A stretch of 64,000 nt of DNA. Origin: DATBLE01 sp963775695 (GTDB lineage: Bacteria; Actinomycetota; Thermoleophilia; Gaiellales; Gaiellaceae). Under the pieces are notes generated by a model, which ran no database searches, was not told the DNA's origin, and saw only the letters and a program-made list of their open reading frames with translations. This document shows positions 39,587 to 48,550 of the stretch, piece after piece. The stretch covers positions 248,001 through 312,000 of the forward strand of contig CAVZJU010000001.1 in assembly GCA_963775695.1 (NCBI GenBank), written 5' to 3'. The first letter of the stretch is position 1. Each line of letters starts with the position of its first letter. Both the position numbers and the translations under genes were made by a program.

Positions 39587-40795
39587 CTAGCGACCGCTGT
39601 CCGGATTGCGCGGTCGGTTCGCCAGCGTCACCCGCACGGTCTGCCGCGCGCCGTCACGCACGATCGCCACGGGCACGGTCTGGCCGGGACGGAGCCGTTC
39701 GGTCACAGCCCGGACGACGTCGGAGGCGCTCCTCACCGCGCTGCCTCCGATCGAGACGACCACGTCCCCGCCGTACGCGAACGTCGAGCCGTTGAAGTCG
39801 CGCTGCTCCGAGCCGCCGCGCAGGCCGGAGCGCGCCCCCGGGCTGCCCGGCCGCACCGACGTGATCACCGCCCCGTACCGCACCGGGTAGCCGAACCGCC
39901 TCGCGATCCCCGGCGTGAGGTCCTCCGAGGTGATCCCGACGTACGCGTAGGCGACCTTCCCGGTCGCGACCAGCTCCTGCATCGACCGGCGCGCGGCATT
40001 GATCGGCACGGCGAAGCCGACGCCCTCGGCGTTGCCACTGTCACTGCGGATCTGGGCATTGATTCCGATCACGCGACCGGCCGCATCGAACAGCGGGCCG
40101 CCCGAGTTGCCGTGGTTGATTGGTGCGTCCACCTGGATCGCGTCGACGAGGTTGTACTGGGAGGTCAACGACTCGATCGAGCGCTGCGTCGCGGAGACGA
40201 CGCCGACCGTGAGCGAGTTCTCGTTGCCGAACGGGCTACCGATCGCCGCGACAGGCTCGCCGACGACGACGCGGCTCGAGTCGCCGAGCGGCAGCGGTGT
40301 GAGCTCGTGCGTCTTCGGGTCGACCCGGAGGACGCCGACGTCGTCGAACACGTCCCAGCCCACGATCGTGGCTTTGACGCGGTCCCGGTCCTGAAACTCG
40401 ACGAAGACATCCGCGGCGGGCCGGACGTTGCCGTCACCGTCGCCGGCGGTCGTGATCACGTGCGAGTTGGTCAGGATCAGCCCGTCGGGCGAGACCACGA
40501 AACCCGAGCCCTGCGAGGCGCTGGTGTTGTTGCCCGATGTGAAAACGGAATAGAGCGTGACGACGCCGGGCGAACGGCGTGCGTAGACCCGAGCCGGGTC
40601 GAAGACGCCGGCGAGCGCCGGCCGTACGGGCGCAGCCGCCACTTGACCGGGGGTCGTTTCCTGGACGACGACCGTACGGCGGCCACCGCCCAACCAGCCG
40701 GCGACCCAGGCGACCAGAAGGACGGCCAACCCTCCGATGGCGGCGACCCCGAGAGTCAAGAGGCCGCTGTGGACACGATGTTGCACTCTCGTCAC
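39587..40795 (-). CDS. HtrA/DegP-like serine protease with PDZ domain
   Basis: 402 aa. One membrane anchor (about 11-35), a Pro/Ala/Thr linker, then a trypsin-like domain with the triad H112 (TNSHVI), D152 (DDVGVLRVD) and S231 (GNSGGPLFD). A C-terminal PDZ domain runs from about 290 to 395 (RRFGYPVRYGAVITSVRPGSPGARSGLRGG in pieces). It is an extracytoplasmic quality-control protease. GTG at 40795; GTG at 40786 is also possible. It ends one base before the otsA ATG. Confidence 0.93.
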   Translation of the reverse strand: MTRVQHRVHSGLLTLGVAAIGGLAVLLVAWVAGWLGGGRRTVVVQETTPGQVAAAPVRPALAGVFDPARVYARRSPGVVTLYSVFTSGNNTSASQGSGFVVSPDGLILTNSHVITTAGDGDGNVRPAADVFVEFQDRDRVKATIVGWDVFDDVGVLRVDPKTHELTPLPLGDSSRVVVGEPVAAIGSPFGNENSLTVGVVSATQRSIESLTSQYNLVDAIQVDAPINHGNSGGPLFDAAGRVIGINAQIRSDSGNAEGVGFAVPINAARRSMQELVATGKVAYAYVGITSEDLTPGIARRFGYPVRYGAVITSVRPGSPGARSGLRGGSEQRDFNGSTFAYGGDVVVSIGGSAVRSASDVVRAVTERLRPGQTVPVAIVRDGARQTVRVTLANRPRNPDSGR

Positions 40796-40826
40796 ATTAG
40801 CCGCAGGTGGCCGTTGGCTAATCTGA

Positions 40827-41136
40827 CGACAGACGGCCCGGCGAGACGAAGAGATCGCTTGGGCAGCCGGGCTGTTCGAGGGTGAGGGTTGCGTAACGAT
40901 GGTACGTGACCGCCTGACGCTCGCTCTGGTGAACACCGACGAAAGAGGTGATCCGACGGTTCCATGAAGTGATCGGTATCGGCATCCTGTACGGGCCCTA
41001 TGAGAGCGCGGCCAAGGACGGCTACACGCGCAAGCCATTCTTCCGCTGGGTCGTATCCACATACGACGCACTCGATGTCTTGCAGCTGCTTTCGCCGTGG
41101 CTCTCACAACGCGCCTCGATCGTGCGTTCGAGCTGA
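40827..41136 (+). pseudogene. LAGLIDADG homing-endonuclease-like remnant, frameshifted
   Basis: Frame 1 (40827-40943) reads DEEIAWAAGLFEGEGCVTMV...LTLALVNTDE, with WAAGLFEGEG as a LAGLIDADG-type helix. One extra base near 40944 then shifts the frame to 40945-41136, which continues VIRRFHEVIGIGILYGPY...KPFFRWVVSTYDALDVLQLLSPWLS and stops. Joined, the two give about 100 aa of a single-motif LAGLIDADG-like protein common in actinobacterial genomes. No start codon precedes the motif after the in-frame TGA at 40824. It looks like a dead mobile gene. The flanks (40796-40826 and 41137-41202) show no gene; the rest of this 407-nt gap must hold the htrA promoter. Confidence 0.7.
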
Positions 41137-41202
41137 CAGGAGCACGCTCCCCCGTGGATTTCGCCGATACAGGCGAAGGCGCCGTTTCCACGTGACGTTT
41201 CG

Positions 41203-42591
41203 CTAAGCGTTCACCCGTTCAGCGGTCGCGGCCGTCGAGAGGCGCAGCCTGAACACCGTCCGTCCGGGCCGCGACTCCAACTCGAGCGTGCCGCCCATCG
41301 CCAGGGCCAGCTCTCGTGCAATCGCGAGCCCGAGCCCGCTGCCCGAGGCTCGCGGCCCCTCGCCGCGATAGAACCGCTCGAAGATCTGGTCGGCGTCCTC
41401 GGGCGGGATCCCGGGACCGTCGTCCTCCACCTCGAGCAGCCTGCTACGCACCCGCACGCCCACGCGCGTTCCCTCCGGAGTGTGCACGAGCGCGTTCTCC
41501 ACCAGAGCACGCCCGATCTGCAGGACACGCTGCTCGTCCCCCGTCACCCATACACCCTCGGAGGCATCGAGCTCGAGCAGCCGGCCGCCCGCGACCGACA
41601 GCGCCGCGAACTCGGCGACGACCGCGCCGGCGATCTCCGTGAGATCGACCCGCTCGCGCAGAACCTGAAGGCGCCCCGCATCGACCCTCGAGAGGTCGAG
41701 CAGTTCCGTCGCCAGCTTCGCCAGCCGGTCGACCTGCTCGCTCATCGTCGCGAAGAACTCGCGGCGCGTTGCCTCGTCGAGCTCCTCGTCGCTCAGTAAC
41801 TCCAGAAAGCCGCCAAGCGCGAACACGGGCGTGCGCAGCTCGTGCGACGCGTTCGCGATGAACTCGCGGCGAGCATGGTCGAGCTGGGCGAGCCGGAGAC
41901 GCATCCGGTCGAGGGCCCTCGCGAGCTCGCCGACCTCGTCTCCACCCGAATCGGTGATCGGCTCGTCGAACCGGCCCGCAGCGATCTCTTCCGCAGCGGC
42001 TTCCAACCGCCGCAGGCGCCGCGCGAACAGCCACGCCCCCGCATACCCGACCGCCAGCGCGACCACGAGAGCGAGCCCGCCGGCCAGCAGGAGCCGCTCA
42101 CGGGCGACCCGAGCAGTCGCCTCGGCCTCGTGCAGCGACGAGGAGACCAGCACGACCGACGAGAACCCGGGCACGGGCGCCGCGGCCTCCGCGAATCGCT
42201 CGCCGTCGTGCGCGGTCGTGCCGCTCCGGGCGGTGCGACGCTCGGCCGCGCGCAGCGCGATCGGATCGCTCTGGACGTCGCTCGAGCGGAAACCCTGCGA
42301 GTCGCCGGCCACCACGAGGGCGGTGGGCGGCCCCACCGTGTCGTAGACCACCACTCGCGCGTTCGCGCTCGCAGAGGCGGCCTCGACGAAGTCCGGCCAG
42401 CGGAACCGGTCGACCGGCAACTCCCGGGCGATGCCCGGCGCAGCCCGTGCGAGCGCGGAGACGCGCGCGTCCACCAGGCGGCTCTCGAGGGACGGGACGA
42501 CGATCAGATAGACGAGCGTCCACGCTCCGGCAAGCACGACCAGGAGGGCAAGCGCGAGCCGCGCGCCGACCCCGCTGAACGCCTTGCTCAC
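41203..42591 (-). CDS. Membrane sensor histidine kinase
   Basis: 462 aa. Membrane helices at about 11-33 and 167-190 enclose a 130-aa sensor region; a HAMP domain follows (LRRLEAAAEEIAAGRFDEPI). The H-box FIANASHELRTPVF has the phosphorylated H250, then N-box ALVENALVHTPEG, G1 VEDDGPGIPPEDADQIF, and G2 GSGLGLAIARELA. It overlaps the response regulator stop by 4 nt and forms a two-component system with it. The signal is unknown. Confidence 0.95.
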   Translation of the reverse strand: MSKAFSGVGARLALALLVVLAGAWTLVYLIVVPSLESRLVDARVSALARAAPGIARELPVDRFRWPDFVEAASASANARVVVYDTVGPPTALVVAGDSQGFRSSDVQSDPIALRAAERRTARSGTTAHDGERFAEAAAPVPGFSSVVLVSSSLHEAEATARVARERLLLAGGLALVVALAVGYAGAWLFARRLRRLEAAAEEIAAGRFDEPITDSGGDEVGELARALDRMRLRLAQLDHARREFIANASHELRTPVFALGGFLELLSDEELDEATRREFFATMSEQVDRLAKLATELLDLSRVDAGRLQVLRERVDLTEIAGAVVAEFAALSVAGGRLLELDASEGVWVTGDEQRVLQIGRALVENALVHTPEGTRVGVRVRSRLLEVEDDGPGIPPEDADQIFERFYRGEGPRASGSGLGLAIARELALAMGGTLELESRPGRTVFRLRLSTAATAERVNA

Positions 42592-43286
42592 GGCTCGCGA
42601 AAGCGGTACCCGACGCCGCGCACTGTCAGGACGAACTGGGGATCGCGGGGATCACGCTCAAGCTTCTCGCGGAGGTGGCGGACATGGACGTCGATCGTGC
42701 GCGGCTCCCGGTACTCGGCGCCGCCACGGATCGCCTCCAGCAGCGCCTGCCTCGAGAACACCCGGCCCGGACGGCCTGCGAGCGTGCGCAGCAGCTCGAA
42801 CTCCACGTAGGTGAGCTGGACCGACCGCCCATCGAGCTCGACCGAGCGGCGGCCCGGGTCGACGATCAGCCCATCCGTCTCGATCACCTCCTCGCCCGGC
42901 GGCTGGTGACGCGGAGCCGACGCGCGCCGCAACAGCGCCCGTACGCGGCTCCGGAACTCGCGGATCGAGAACGGCTTCGTGATGTAGTCGTCCGCGCCGA
43001 GCTCGAGCCCGACCACCTTGTCGAGCTCGTCGTCGCGCGCGGTGAGCATCACGATCGGCACGGAGCTGCGCGCGCGCAGCCTCTTGCAGACCTCGAGCCC
43101 GTCCAGCCGCGGAAGCATCACGTCGAGCACGACGAGGTCGACGGGCTCCGACGCGAAGCGGGCGAGCGCCTCGTCCCCGTCCCGCGCCTGGATGACGCGG
43201 TATCCATCCCGCTCGAGCGGATAGGTCAGAAGCTTCTGGACCGACTCCTCATCGTCGACCAGCAGGATGGTGGCGGAATCCGGCAT
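42588..43286 (-). CDS. OmpR/PhoB-family response regulator
   Basis: 232 aa. Receiver: D11/D12 in LLVDDEES, phospho-acceptor D55 in VVLDVMLPRLDG, T in VMLTARDDE, K in YITKPFS. Winged-helix output from about 135: LTYVEFELLRTLAGRPGRVFSRQ and REPRTIDVHVRHLREKLE...VRGVGYRFRE. ATG at 43286. The likely promoter lies 26 nt upstream and overlaps the control region of the divergent M28-like gene, a natural target for autoregulation and coregulation. Confidence 0.96.
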   Translation of the reverse strand: MPDSATILLVDDEESVQKLLTYPLERDGYRVIQARDGDEALARFASEPVDLVVLDVMLPRLDGLEVCKRLRARSSVPIVMLTARDDELDKVVGLELGADDYITKPFSIREFRSRVRALLRRASAPRHQPPGEEVIETDGLIVDPGRRSVELDGRSVQLTYVEFELLRTLAGRPGRVFSRQALLEAIRGGAEYREPRTIDVHVRHLREKLERDPRDPQFVLTVRGVGYRFREP

Positions 43287-43310
43287 CAGGAGCCGACCGA
43301 GGGACGCGCG

Positions 43311-43317
43311 TACTATA
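43311..43317. promoter_or_regulatory. Possible divergent -10 elements between response regulator and M28-like gene
   Basis: TACTATA reads TATAGT on the minus strand (a good -10 for the response regulator, about 26 nt from its ATG) and TACTAT on the plus strand (for the M28-like gene). The AT-rich heptamer stands out in very GC-rich sequence. No convincing -35 was identified. Confidence 0.4.
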
Positions 43318-43325
43318 GCCCGGCT

Positions 43326-45221
43326 ATCGCCACCGAAGCGCCAGTCAACCGCCCCCGGCGGCGCCGGCGCGGATCGCCCGAGCGTCCCGTCAACGGCCGC
43401 CTGTACCGCGGGACGTGGCTGCTCGTCGGGTTGCCGCTGCTCGTCGCCGCCTTCAGCGTCCAGCGCACCGACCGGCTCGCGCTCGCAGCGCCGACCACGC
43501 CGGCCACCCAGTTCGACGGGTCGTCCGCGCTCGCGCTCGCACAGGAGCTCTCGCGTCTGTACCCGGACCGCGCACCCGGATCCTCGGGCTCGCTCGGTGC
43601 GACGCGCTGGCTGAACGACAAGATGCGGCTCTACTCCTACGTCCCGCTGATGGACACGTTCGAGGAGACGATCCCCGGACGGGGCCGGACGCTCCTCCGG
43701 AACGTGTCGTTTGCGACGGGCCCAGCGGACGCCGACGCGATCGTGGTGATGGCCCACCGCGACGACTCCGGCCTCGGTGCCGGCGCCAACGACAACGCCT
43801 CCGGTACTGCCGCGCTGATCGAGCTCGCACGCGCGTACGGCCGGCCGGCCGGCGCCCCCGCGCAGGCCTCCGGGCCGAACCACCAGCTGATCTTCCTCTC
43901 CACCGACGGAGGCGTCTTCGGCGGCCTCGGAGCCAGGCGATTCGTCGAGCGCTACCCGGACCCGAGCCGGATCGTCGCGGTCGTCAACCTCGACTCGATC
44001 GCCGGTCGAGGACCGACGCGGGTGGAGATCGCGGGCGACGAGCCCCGCTCGCCCGCGGCGAGCCTCGTCGCGACGGCGGCAGCCCGGATTGCAGAGCAGA
44101 CCGGCTCCGGGCCGGGCAGGACGAGCGCCCTCGGCCAGCTCACAGATCTCGGCTTCCCGTTCAGCCTCTACGAGCAGGCCCCGCTCGTCGGACGAGGGGT
44201 TCCGGCGATCACGCTGACGACTGCCGGCAACCGCCCGCCGGCGTCGTTCGGCGACACTCCAGGCCAACTCGCCGCCAATCGCAAGACGCTGACCGACATC
44301 GGCAGAGCCGCCCAGGACCTGATCGGCTCGATCGACGAGTTCGGCCTCGTCGACGGCGGCCGCAGCTACGTCTATCTCGGCCAACGCCTCGTCCAGGGCT
44401 GGGCGATCGAGCTCGCGCTGGTGGCCATGCTCGTGCCGTTCGCGGTCACCGCCGTCGACCTGTTCGCTCGCTGCCGCCGGCGCCGGATTCCCGTGCTGCC
44501 CGCGCTCAGGGCATGCCGGAGCAGACTCGGCGTCTGGCTCTGGACCGGCCTGATGTTCCTGTTCCTGGGGGCCGTCGGCGTGTGGCCGGACGGTGCCGCC
44601 GCTCCTCTGAACCCTGAGACGCGGGCGGCGACTCACTGGCCGGTGCTCGGCATCGTCCTCCTCGCCGTGCTGGCGCTACCCGCCTGGCTCGTGTCGCGCG
44701 CGCGACTCGCGCCGCGCCGGCCGGCGACCGCCGAGGAGGAGCTCGCCGGACACACTGCGGTCATGCTGATCCTCGGTGTCGTCGCGCTGCTCGTGGTCGC
44801 GACCAACCCGTTCGCGCTCCTCTTCCTGCTGCCGTGCCTGCACATCTGGCTCTGGCTTCCCCACATGCGGAACCGGCAGCCCGGTGCGCGGCTCGGGTTG
44901 CTGCTCGCGGGATTCGTCGGAGCCTTCATCCTCCTCGGGTCGATGATGTTCCGGTTCGGCCTGGGACTCGACGCCCCCTGGTACCTTGCAGAACTGACAG
45001 CCGTCGGCTACATCTCGACGGTGGCCTTCTTTCTCGTCCTCTGCTGGCTGGCAGGGGCGGCCCAATTGACTGCGATCGCACTCGGACGGTACGCGCCCTA
45101 TCCCTCGACGGCCGAGCGGCCCCCGCGCGGTCCGATCCGGAACACCGTCCGGGCCGCCGTTCTCACAGTGCGCGACCGACGGCACCGACGAGCGGCGTCC
45201 GACGAAGCCGCGGAGGCCTGA
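43326..45221 (+). CDS. M28-peptidase-like polytopic membrane protein with altered metal site
   Basis: About 631 aa. One N-terminal helix (TWLLVGLPLLVAAFSVQ), an extracytoplasmic M28-like domain, then about seven helices. VVMAHRDDSGLGAGANDNASGTAALIELA matches the first M28 metal residues. The usual Glu-Glu site reads IFLSTDGGVFGGLGARRF, and the late SDHxPF and YHTPxD sites read LYEQAPLVGRG and SFGDTPGQL. So several zinc or catalytic residues are missing. No ATG, GTG or TTG lies before the first helix; ATC 43326, CTG 43401 or a leaderless start are open. It overlaps the sortase ATG by one base. Confidence 0.8.
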   Translation: MATEAPVNRPRRRRRGSPERPVNGRLYRGTWLLVGLPLLVAAFSVQRTDRLALAAPTTPATQFDGSSALALAQELSRLYPDRAPGSSGSLGATRWLNDKMRLYSYVPLMDTFEETIPGRGRTLLRNVSFATGPADADAIVVMAHRDDSGLGAGANDNASGTAALIELARAYGRPAGAPAQASGPNHQLIFLSTDGGVFGGLGARRFVERYPDPSRIVAVVNLDSIAGRGPTRVEIAGDEPRSPAASLVATAAARIAEQTGSGPGRTSALGQLTDLGFPFSLYEQAPLVGRGVPAITLTTAGNRPPASFGDTPGQLAANRKTLTDIGRAAQDLIGSIDEFGLVDGGRSYVYLGQRLVQGWAIELALVAMLVPFAVTAVDLFARCRRRRIPVLPALRACRSRLGVWLWTGLMFLFLGAVGVWPDGAAAPLNPETRAATHWPVLGIVLLAVLALPAWLVSRARLAPRRPATAEEELAGHTAVMLILGVVALLVVATNPFALLFLLPCLHIWLWLPHMRNRQPGARLGLLLAGFVGAFILLGSMMFRFGLGLDAPWYLAELTAVGYISTVAFFLVLCWLAGAAQLTAIALGRYAPYPSTAERPPRGPIRNTVRAAVLTVRDRRHRRAASDEAAEA

Positions 45222-45949
45222 TGCGCCGCGTCGCACGCCTCACCGGGACGCTGATGATCGTGGCCGGCGTCGCCGCGGTTGCCTGGGTGGTCGTCGTCTG
45301 GCAATGGCAGGACCCCTTCACCGCCCTGTACACGAAGTACCAGCAACACAAGCTGGCGGCGAAGTTCGCCCACCGCTTCGCCGACTACCGCCCGCCGGCG
45401 TCGGTGCGGCCAGTGACCACGCTGCCGGACGGAACGGTGTCGGTCGCCGCCGAACGGAAGAACATCGCCACAGCCGCAAGCGCCTACCGTCGATCGCTCC
45501 CGCAAGGAGACCCGGTCGGGCGTCTGATCGTGCCTCGTCTCGGACTGAAGTCGATCGTCGTGAACGGGACGAGCCACGACGACCTGACCCGTGGGCCCGG
45601 ACGGGAGCTGTCCACGTACATGCCCGGCCAGAACGAGCTGATCTACGTCGCCGGCCACCGCACCACGTACCTGGCGCCGTTCGCGCACATCGACAGCCTG
45701 CGTCCGGGCGACACGATCACCTTCGTCGTCCCCTACGGCACCTTCGAGTACGAGGTCACGGGCCACCGGATCGTCCCGGCAGACGACCTCTCGGTGCTGC
45801 GCTCCCGCCACAAGGAGCAACTGATCCTGCAGGCGTGCCACCCCCGCTTCTTCGCCACGCATCGCTACCTCGCCTACGCGAAGCTCGTCAGGGTCGAGCC
45901 CCGCAAGGGCAAGCCCTACACGTTGGGCGCCCTGGGTCCGATCGCCTAG
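45221..45949 (+). CDS. Sortase (class E-like)
   Basis: 242 aa with an N-terminal signal anchor (RLTGTLMIVAGVAAVAWVVVVW) and a sortase barrel: catalytic H146 in YVAGHRTTYLAPF, nucleophile C206 in LILQACHPRF, and Arg 215 in THRYLAYA. GRLIVPRLGLKSIVVNG is the usual first strand. It attaches proteins with a C-terminal sorting signal to peptidoglycan. No LPXTG/LAXTG substrate is encoded in the window. ATG shares one base with the upstream stop (TGATG), so it is coupled to the M28-like gene. Confidence 0.92.
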   Translation: MRRVARLTGTLMIVAGVAAVAWVVVVWQWQDPFTALYTKYQQHKLAAKFAHRFADYRPPASVRPVTTLPDGTVSVAAERKNIATAASAYRRSLPQGDPVGRLIVPRLGLKSIVVNGTSHDDLTRGPGRELSTYMPGQNELIYVAGHRTTYLAPFAHIDSLRPGDTITFVVPYGTFEYEVTGHRIVPADDLSVLRSRHKEQLILQACHPRFFATHRYLAYAKLVRVEPRKGKPYTLGALGPIA

Positions 45950-45959
45950 CGCTCCGCCG

Positions 45960-45990
45960 CCTCGACCGACACGACGGGCGCGGCACACAT
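45960..45990. repeat. Intergenic element 7 (short relic)
   Basis: Between the convergent sortase and moeA genes. CCGCCTCGACCGACACGACG then GGCGCGGCACACA corresponds to the left block of element 1 (CCGACATGGCGGGCGCGGCACACA) with two changes. The hairpin part is absent, so this is a truncated copy. Confidence 0.65.
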
Positions 45991-46000
45991 CGAGCGAGGG

Positions 46001-47200
46001 CTAGAGCGGCACGTAGCGGACGGTTGCGCCTGCCGGCAGCTCGCCCTCGCCGCGCGGGACGAGCACCAGCGCGTCCGCCTCGGCGGCGCGGACGATCATG
46101 TGCGACTCCTGGCCGCCGACCGGCTCGAGCACGACGCCGTCGTCGGTCATCGTCGAGCGGGCCCGCATCAGGTCGTCGCGCCCCGCGTTCCGGTTGACGG
46201 AGACGGCGAGCCGCCCGGCAGCGAAGCGCAGGCCCGGATCGGACACGCCCTGGAGCGCCCGAACGGCGGGCCGCACGAACAGCTCGCAGCCGACGAGCGA
46301 CGAGACTGGATTGCCCGGGAGGCCGAAGACGAGCACGGCCCCGCGGATGCCGAACGACACCGGCTTGCCCGGCCGGACGGCGACGCGCCAGAAGACCTCC
46401 TCGACGCCGAGCGCCGCCTCAACCCGGCGAACGAGGTCGTGCGGGCCGACCGACACACCGCCCGACGTGACGAGCACATCGTGCTCGAGACCTTGCTCGA
46501 TGGCGCGACGATGCGCGGACTCGTCGTCTGCGACCGCGGCCAACCTGGTGACCATGGCGCCCTCGGCCTCGAGCTGTGCGGCGAGCATGACACCGTTCGC
46601 CTCGTACACCTCGCCCGGCCCGAGCGGTGAGCCCGGCGCCCTGAGCTCCGAGCCGGTGGTCAGAACCGCTGCCCGCGGTCGCCTCGCGCAGACAACCTCG
46701 GCAACCCCGGCCGCGGCCAGCGCGCCGATCTGGGCCGCCCCCAGCCGTGTTCCTGCGGAGATGACCGTTCCGCCTCCCACGACGTCGCGCCCGGCAGGTC
46801 GTATGTTCGCTCCCTGGGCAACGCGAGTCGGAATCGTGACCTCGTTGTCTGTCTCGACAACCAGTTCGTGCTGAATCACCGCGTCGGCGCCGTCGGGGAC
46901 GACACCACCCGTCGAGATCCCCATCGCCTCCCCGGCCGCAAGCGACCGCCCCGCCGGCGAGCCTGCCGCGATCCGGGCACCGACCGGCAGCGTCCCCGGA
47001 GTGTCCGCCGAGCGGAGGGCATAGCCGTCCATCGCCGAGCTGGGAAACGGCGGGAGGTCGACGATGGCAGTTGCCGTCTCGGCCAGCACGCGGCCGGCAG
47101 CCTCCTCCAGCCGCACGCGCTCGGCGGCGAGCGGATGCGCTCGCTCGAGCACGAGGACCTGTGCCGCTTCGAGGGTCAGAAGCTCCTCCACGCCGGGCAT
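46001..47200 (-). CDS. moeA: Molybdopterin molybdenumtransferase MoeA
   Basis: 399 aa. DLPPFPSSAMDGYALR and GEAMGISTGGVVPDGADAVIQHE in the N-terminal domains, VLTTGSELRAPG, the MPT-binding DVLVTSGGVSVGPHDLVR, WRVAVRPGKPVSFGIRG, VFGLPGNPVSSLVGCELFVRPA, and a C-terminal beta domain. It inserts molybdate into adenylated molybdopterin. ATG start; divergent from the kinase gene 11 nt away. Confidence 0.96.
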   Translation of the reverse strand: MPGVEELLTLEAAQVLVLERAHPLAAERVRLEEAAGRVLAETATAIVDLPPFPSSAMDGYALRSADTPGTLPVGARIAAGSPAGRSLAAGEAMGISTGGVVPDGADAVIQHELVVETDNEVTIPTRVAQGANIRPAGRDVVGGGTVISAGTRLGAAQIGALAAAGVAEVVCARRPRAAVLTTGSELRAPGSPLGPGEVYEANGVMLAAQLEAEGAMVTRLAAVADDESAHRRAIEQGLEHDVLVTSGGVSVGPHDLVRRVEAALGVEEVFWRVAVRPGKPVSFGIRGAVLVFGLPGNPVSSLVGCELFVRPAVRALQGVSDPGLRFAAGRLAVSVNRNAGRDDLMRARSTMTDDGVVLEPVGGQESHMIVRAAEADALVLVPRGEGELPAGATVRYVPL

Positions 47201-47211
47201 ACGCTACCCCC

Positions 47212-48540
47212 GTGGTCGAATCGGTCATCGCCGGCCGCTACCGCCTCGAGCGGTGGGTCGGCGGCGGGGGCATGTCGGAGGTCTGGGCTGGGACCGACCT
47301 CGAGCTCGACCGGACCGTGGCCGTCAAGCTGCTCGCCCCCGACGCCGACCCCGCCCGCTTCGACCGCGAAGCGCGGGCTGCCGCAGGACTCGCACACGTC
47401 AACGTGTGTGCGATCTACGACTACGGGCTGGCAGATGGACGGCGGTTCCTGGTGCTCGAGTACCTGCCCGGCGGCTCGCTCGAGGACCGGCTGACCCCCG
47501 GCGAGCCGCTCACGGACGACGACACCCGCCGTGTAGCGGGCGAGATCGCGGCCGGACTGGCTCATGCCCACGAGCGGGGCGTCGTCCACCGTGACCTGAA
47601 ACCGGCGAACATCTTGTTCGACGCTGGCGGACGGGCGAAGATCGCCGACTTCGGCATCGCCCGTACGGTCGGGGCGACGGGACTGACCGAGGCGGGAACC
47701 ATTCTCGGCACCGCCGCGTACATCTCGCCCGAGCAGGCGGCTGGCAGGCCCGCGACGCCGACGAGCGACGTCTACGCATTCGGCGTGATCCTGTTCCGGA
47801 TGCTCACCGGGCGGCTCCCGTTCGAGTCGCAGGACGCCCTCGCCCTCGCCGCCATGCATCGCGATCTGCCGCCTCCGCTCGTGTCGGATTCCCGGTCCGA
47901 CGCGCCACCGCTGCTCGAGAGCGTCGCGTCCGCGTCGCTCGCCAAGAGCCCGGTCGACCGGCCGCACGATGGCAGTGCGCTGGTAGCCGAGCTCGGAGGC
48001 CCGGTCTCCGGGACCAGCGGCAGCGCCTCGACCGACGCCACCGTGGTCCTCCCGCCCGCGGCAACCGGCCGCCGCAAGCGGCTACTGCTCGGGCTTGCCG
48101 TCGCCGTCGTCGCCGCAGCCGGGGTGGGGCTGGCGATGGCGTTGACGGTGGGCAACGACACGACTCCGGCGCCGCCCGCGACCACGCCGCCCGTCACGAC
48201 ACCGCCCTCGACGGCCCTCTCGATCGGCTCGCCCGCCCAGAGCAAGTCGGCGAGCACCGAGACGACGAAGGAGGGAACGACGGAAACGAGAGAGTCGACC
48301 ACGGTCGCCACGAGCACGACCAGCGCGGCATCGACCGCGAGCACGACACCGGCGAAGACCCCCTCGACCACCGCACCGACGACAAGCCTGCCCGCGACGA
48401 CGGCCCAGCCGCCGGCGTCGACGACCACGACCACCGCCACGACCACCGAGCCCTCAGGCTCCACCGGTACGACAACGGAACCGGCGACGACCGACACGAC
48501 CGGGGCGACCACCACGACGCCCGCGAGCGGCCCGGGGTAG
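47212..48540 (+). CDS. PknB-like Ser/Thr protein kinase with Thr-rich extracellular tail
   Basis: 442 aa. Kinase domain 8-270: glycine loop VGGGGMSEVW, K39 in VAVKLL, HRDLKPANILF (D128), DFGIA (146-150), and APE-equivalent SPEQAAG. One membrane helix at about 290-315 (LLLGLAVAVVAAAGVGLAMAL). The 120-residue tail consists almost entirely of Thr, Ser, Pro and Ala, so it has no PASTA or other sensor domain. The tail may be glycosylated and may cross the cell wall. GTG start. It leads a cell-envelope gene set with GT2, GT4 and membrane proteins. Confidence 0.93.
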   Translation: MVESVIAGRYRLERWVGGGGMSEVWAGTDLELDRTVAVKLLAPDADPARFDREARAAAGLAHVNVCAIYDYGLADGRRFLVLEYLPGGSLEDRLTPGEPLTDDDTRRVAGEIAAGLAHAHERGVVHRDLKPANILFDAGGRAKIADFGIARTVGATGLTEAGTILGTAAYISPEQAAGRPATPTSDVYAFGVILFRMLTGRLPFESQDALALAAMHRDLPPPLVSDSRSDAPPLLESVASASLAKSPVDRPHDGSALVAELGGPVSGTSGSASTDATVVLPPAATGRRKRLLLGLAVAVVAAAGVGLAMALTVGNDTTPAPPATTPPVTTPPSTALSIGSPAQSKSASTETTKEGTTETRESTTVATSTTSAASTASTTPAKTPSTTAPTTSLPATTAQPPASTTTTTATTTEPSGSTGTTTEPATTDTTGATTTTPASGPG

Positions 48541-48550
48541 GCTCGCGCCC

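Noticed and set aside
46046..46100. Possible type A hairpin between sortase and moeA
   Set aside because: Only the left block remains (element 7); no CACGGGGG arm is found in this gap.
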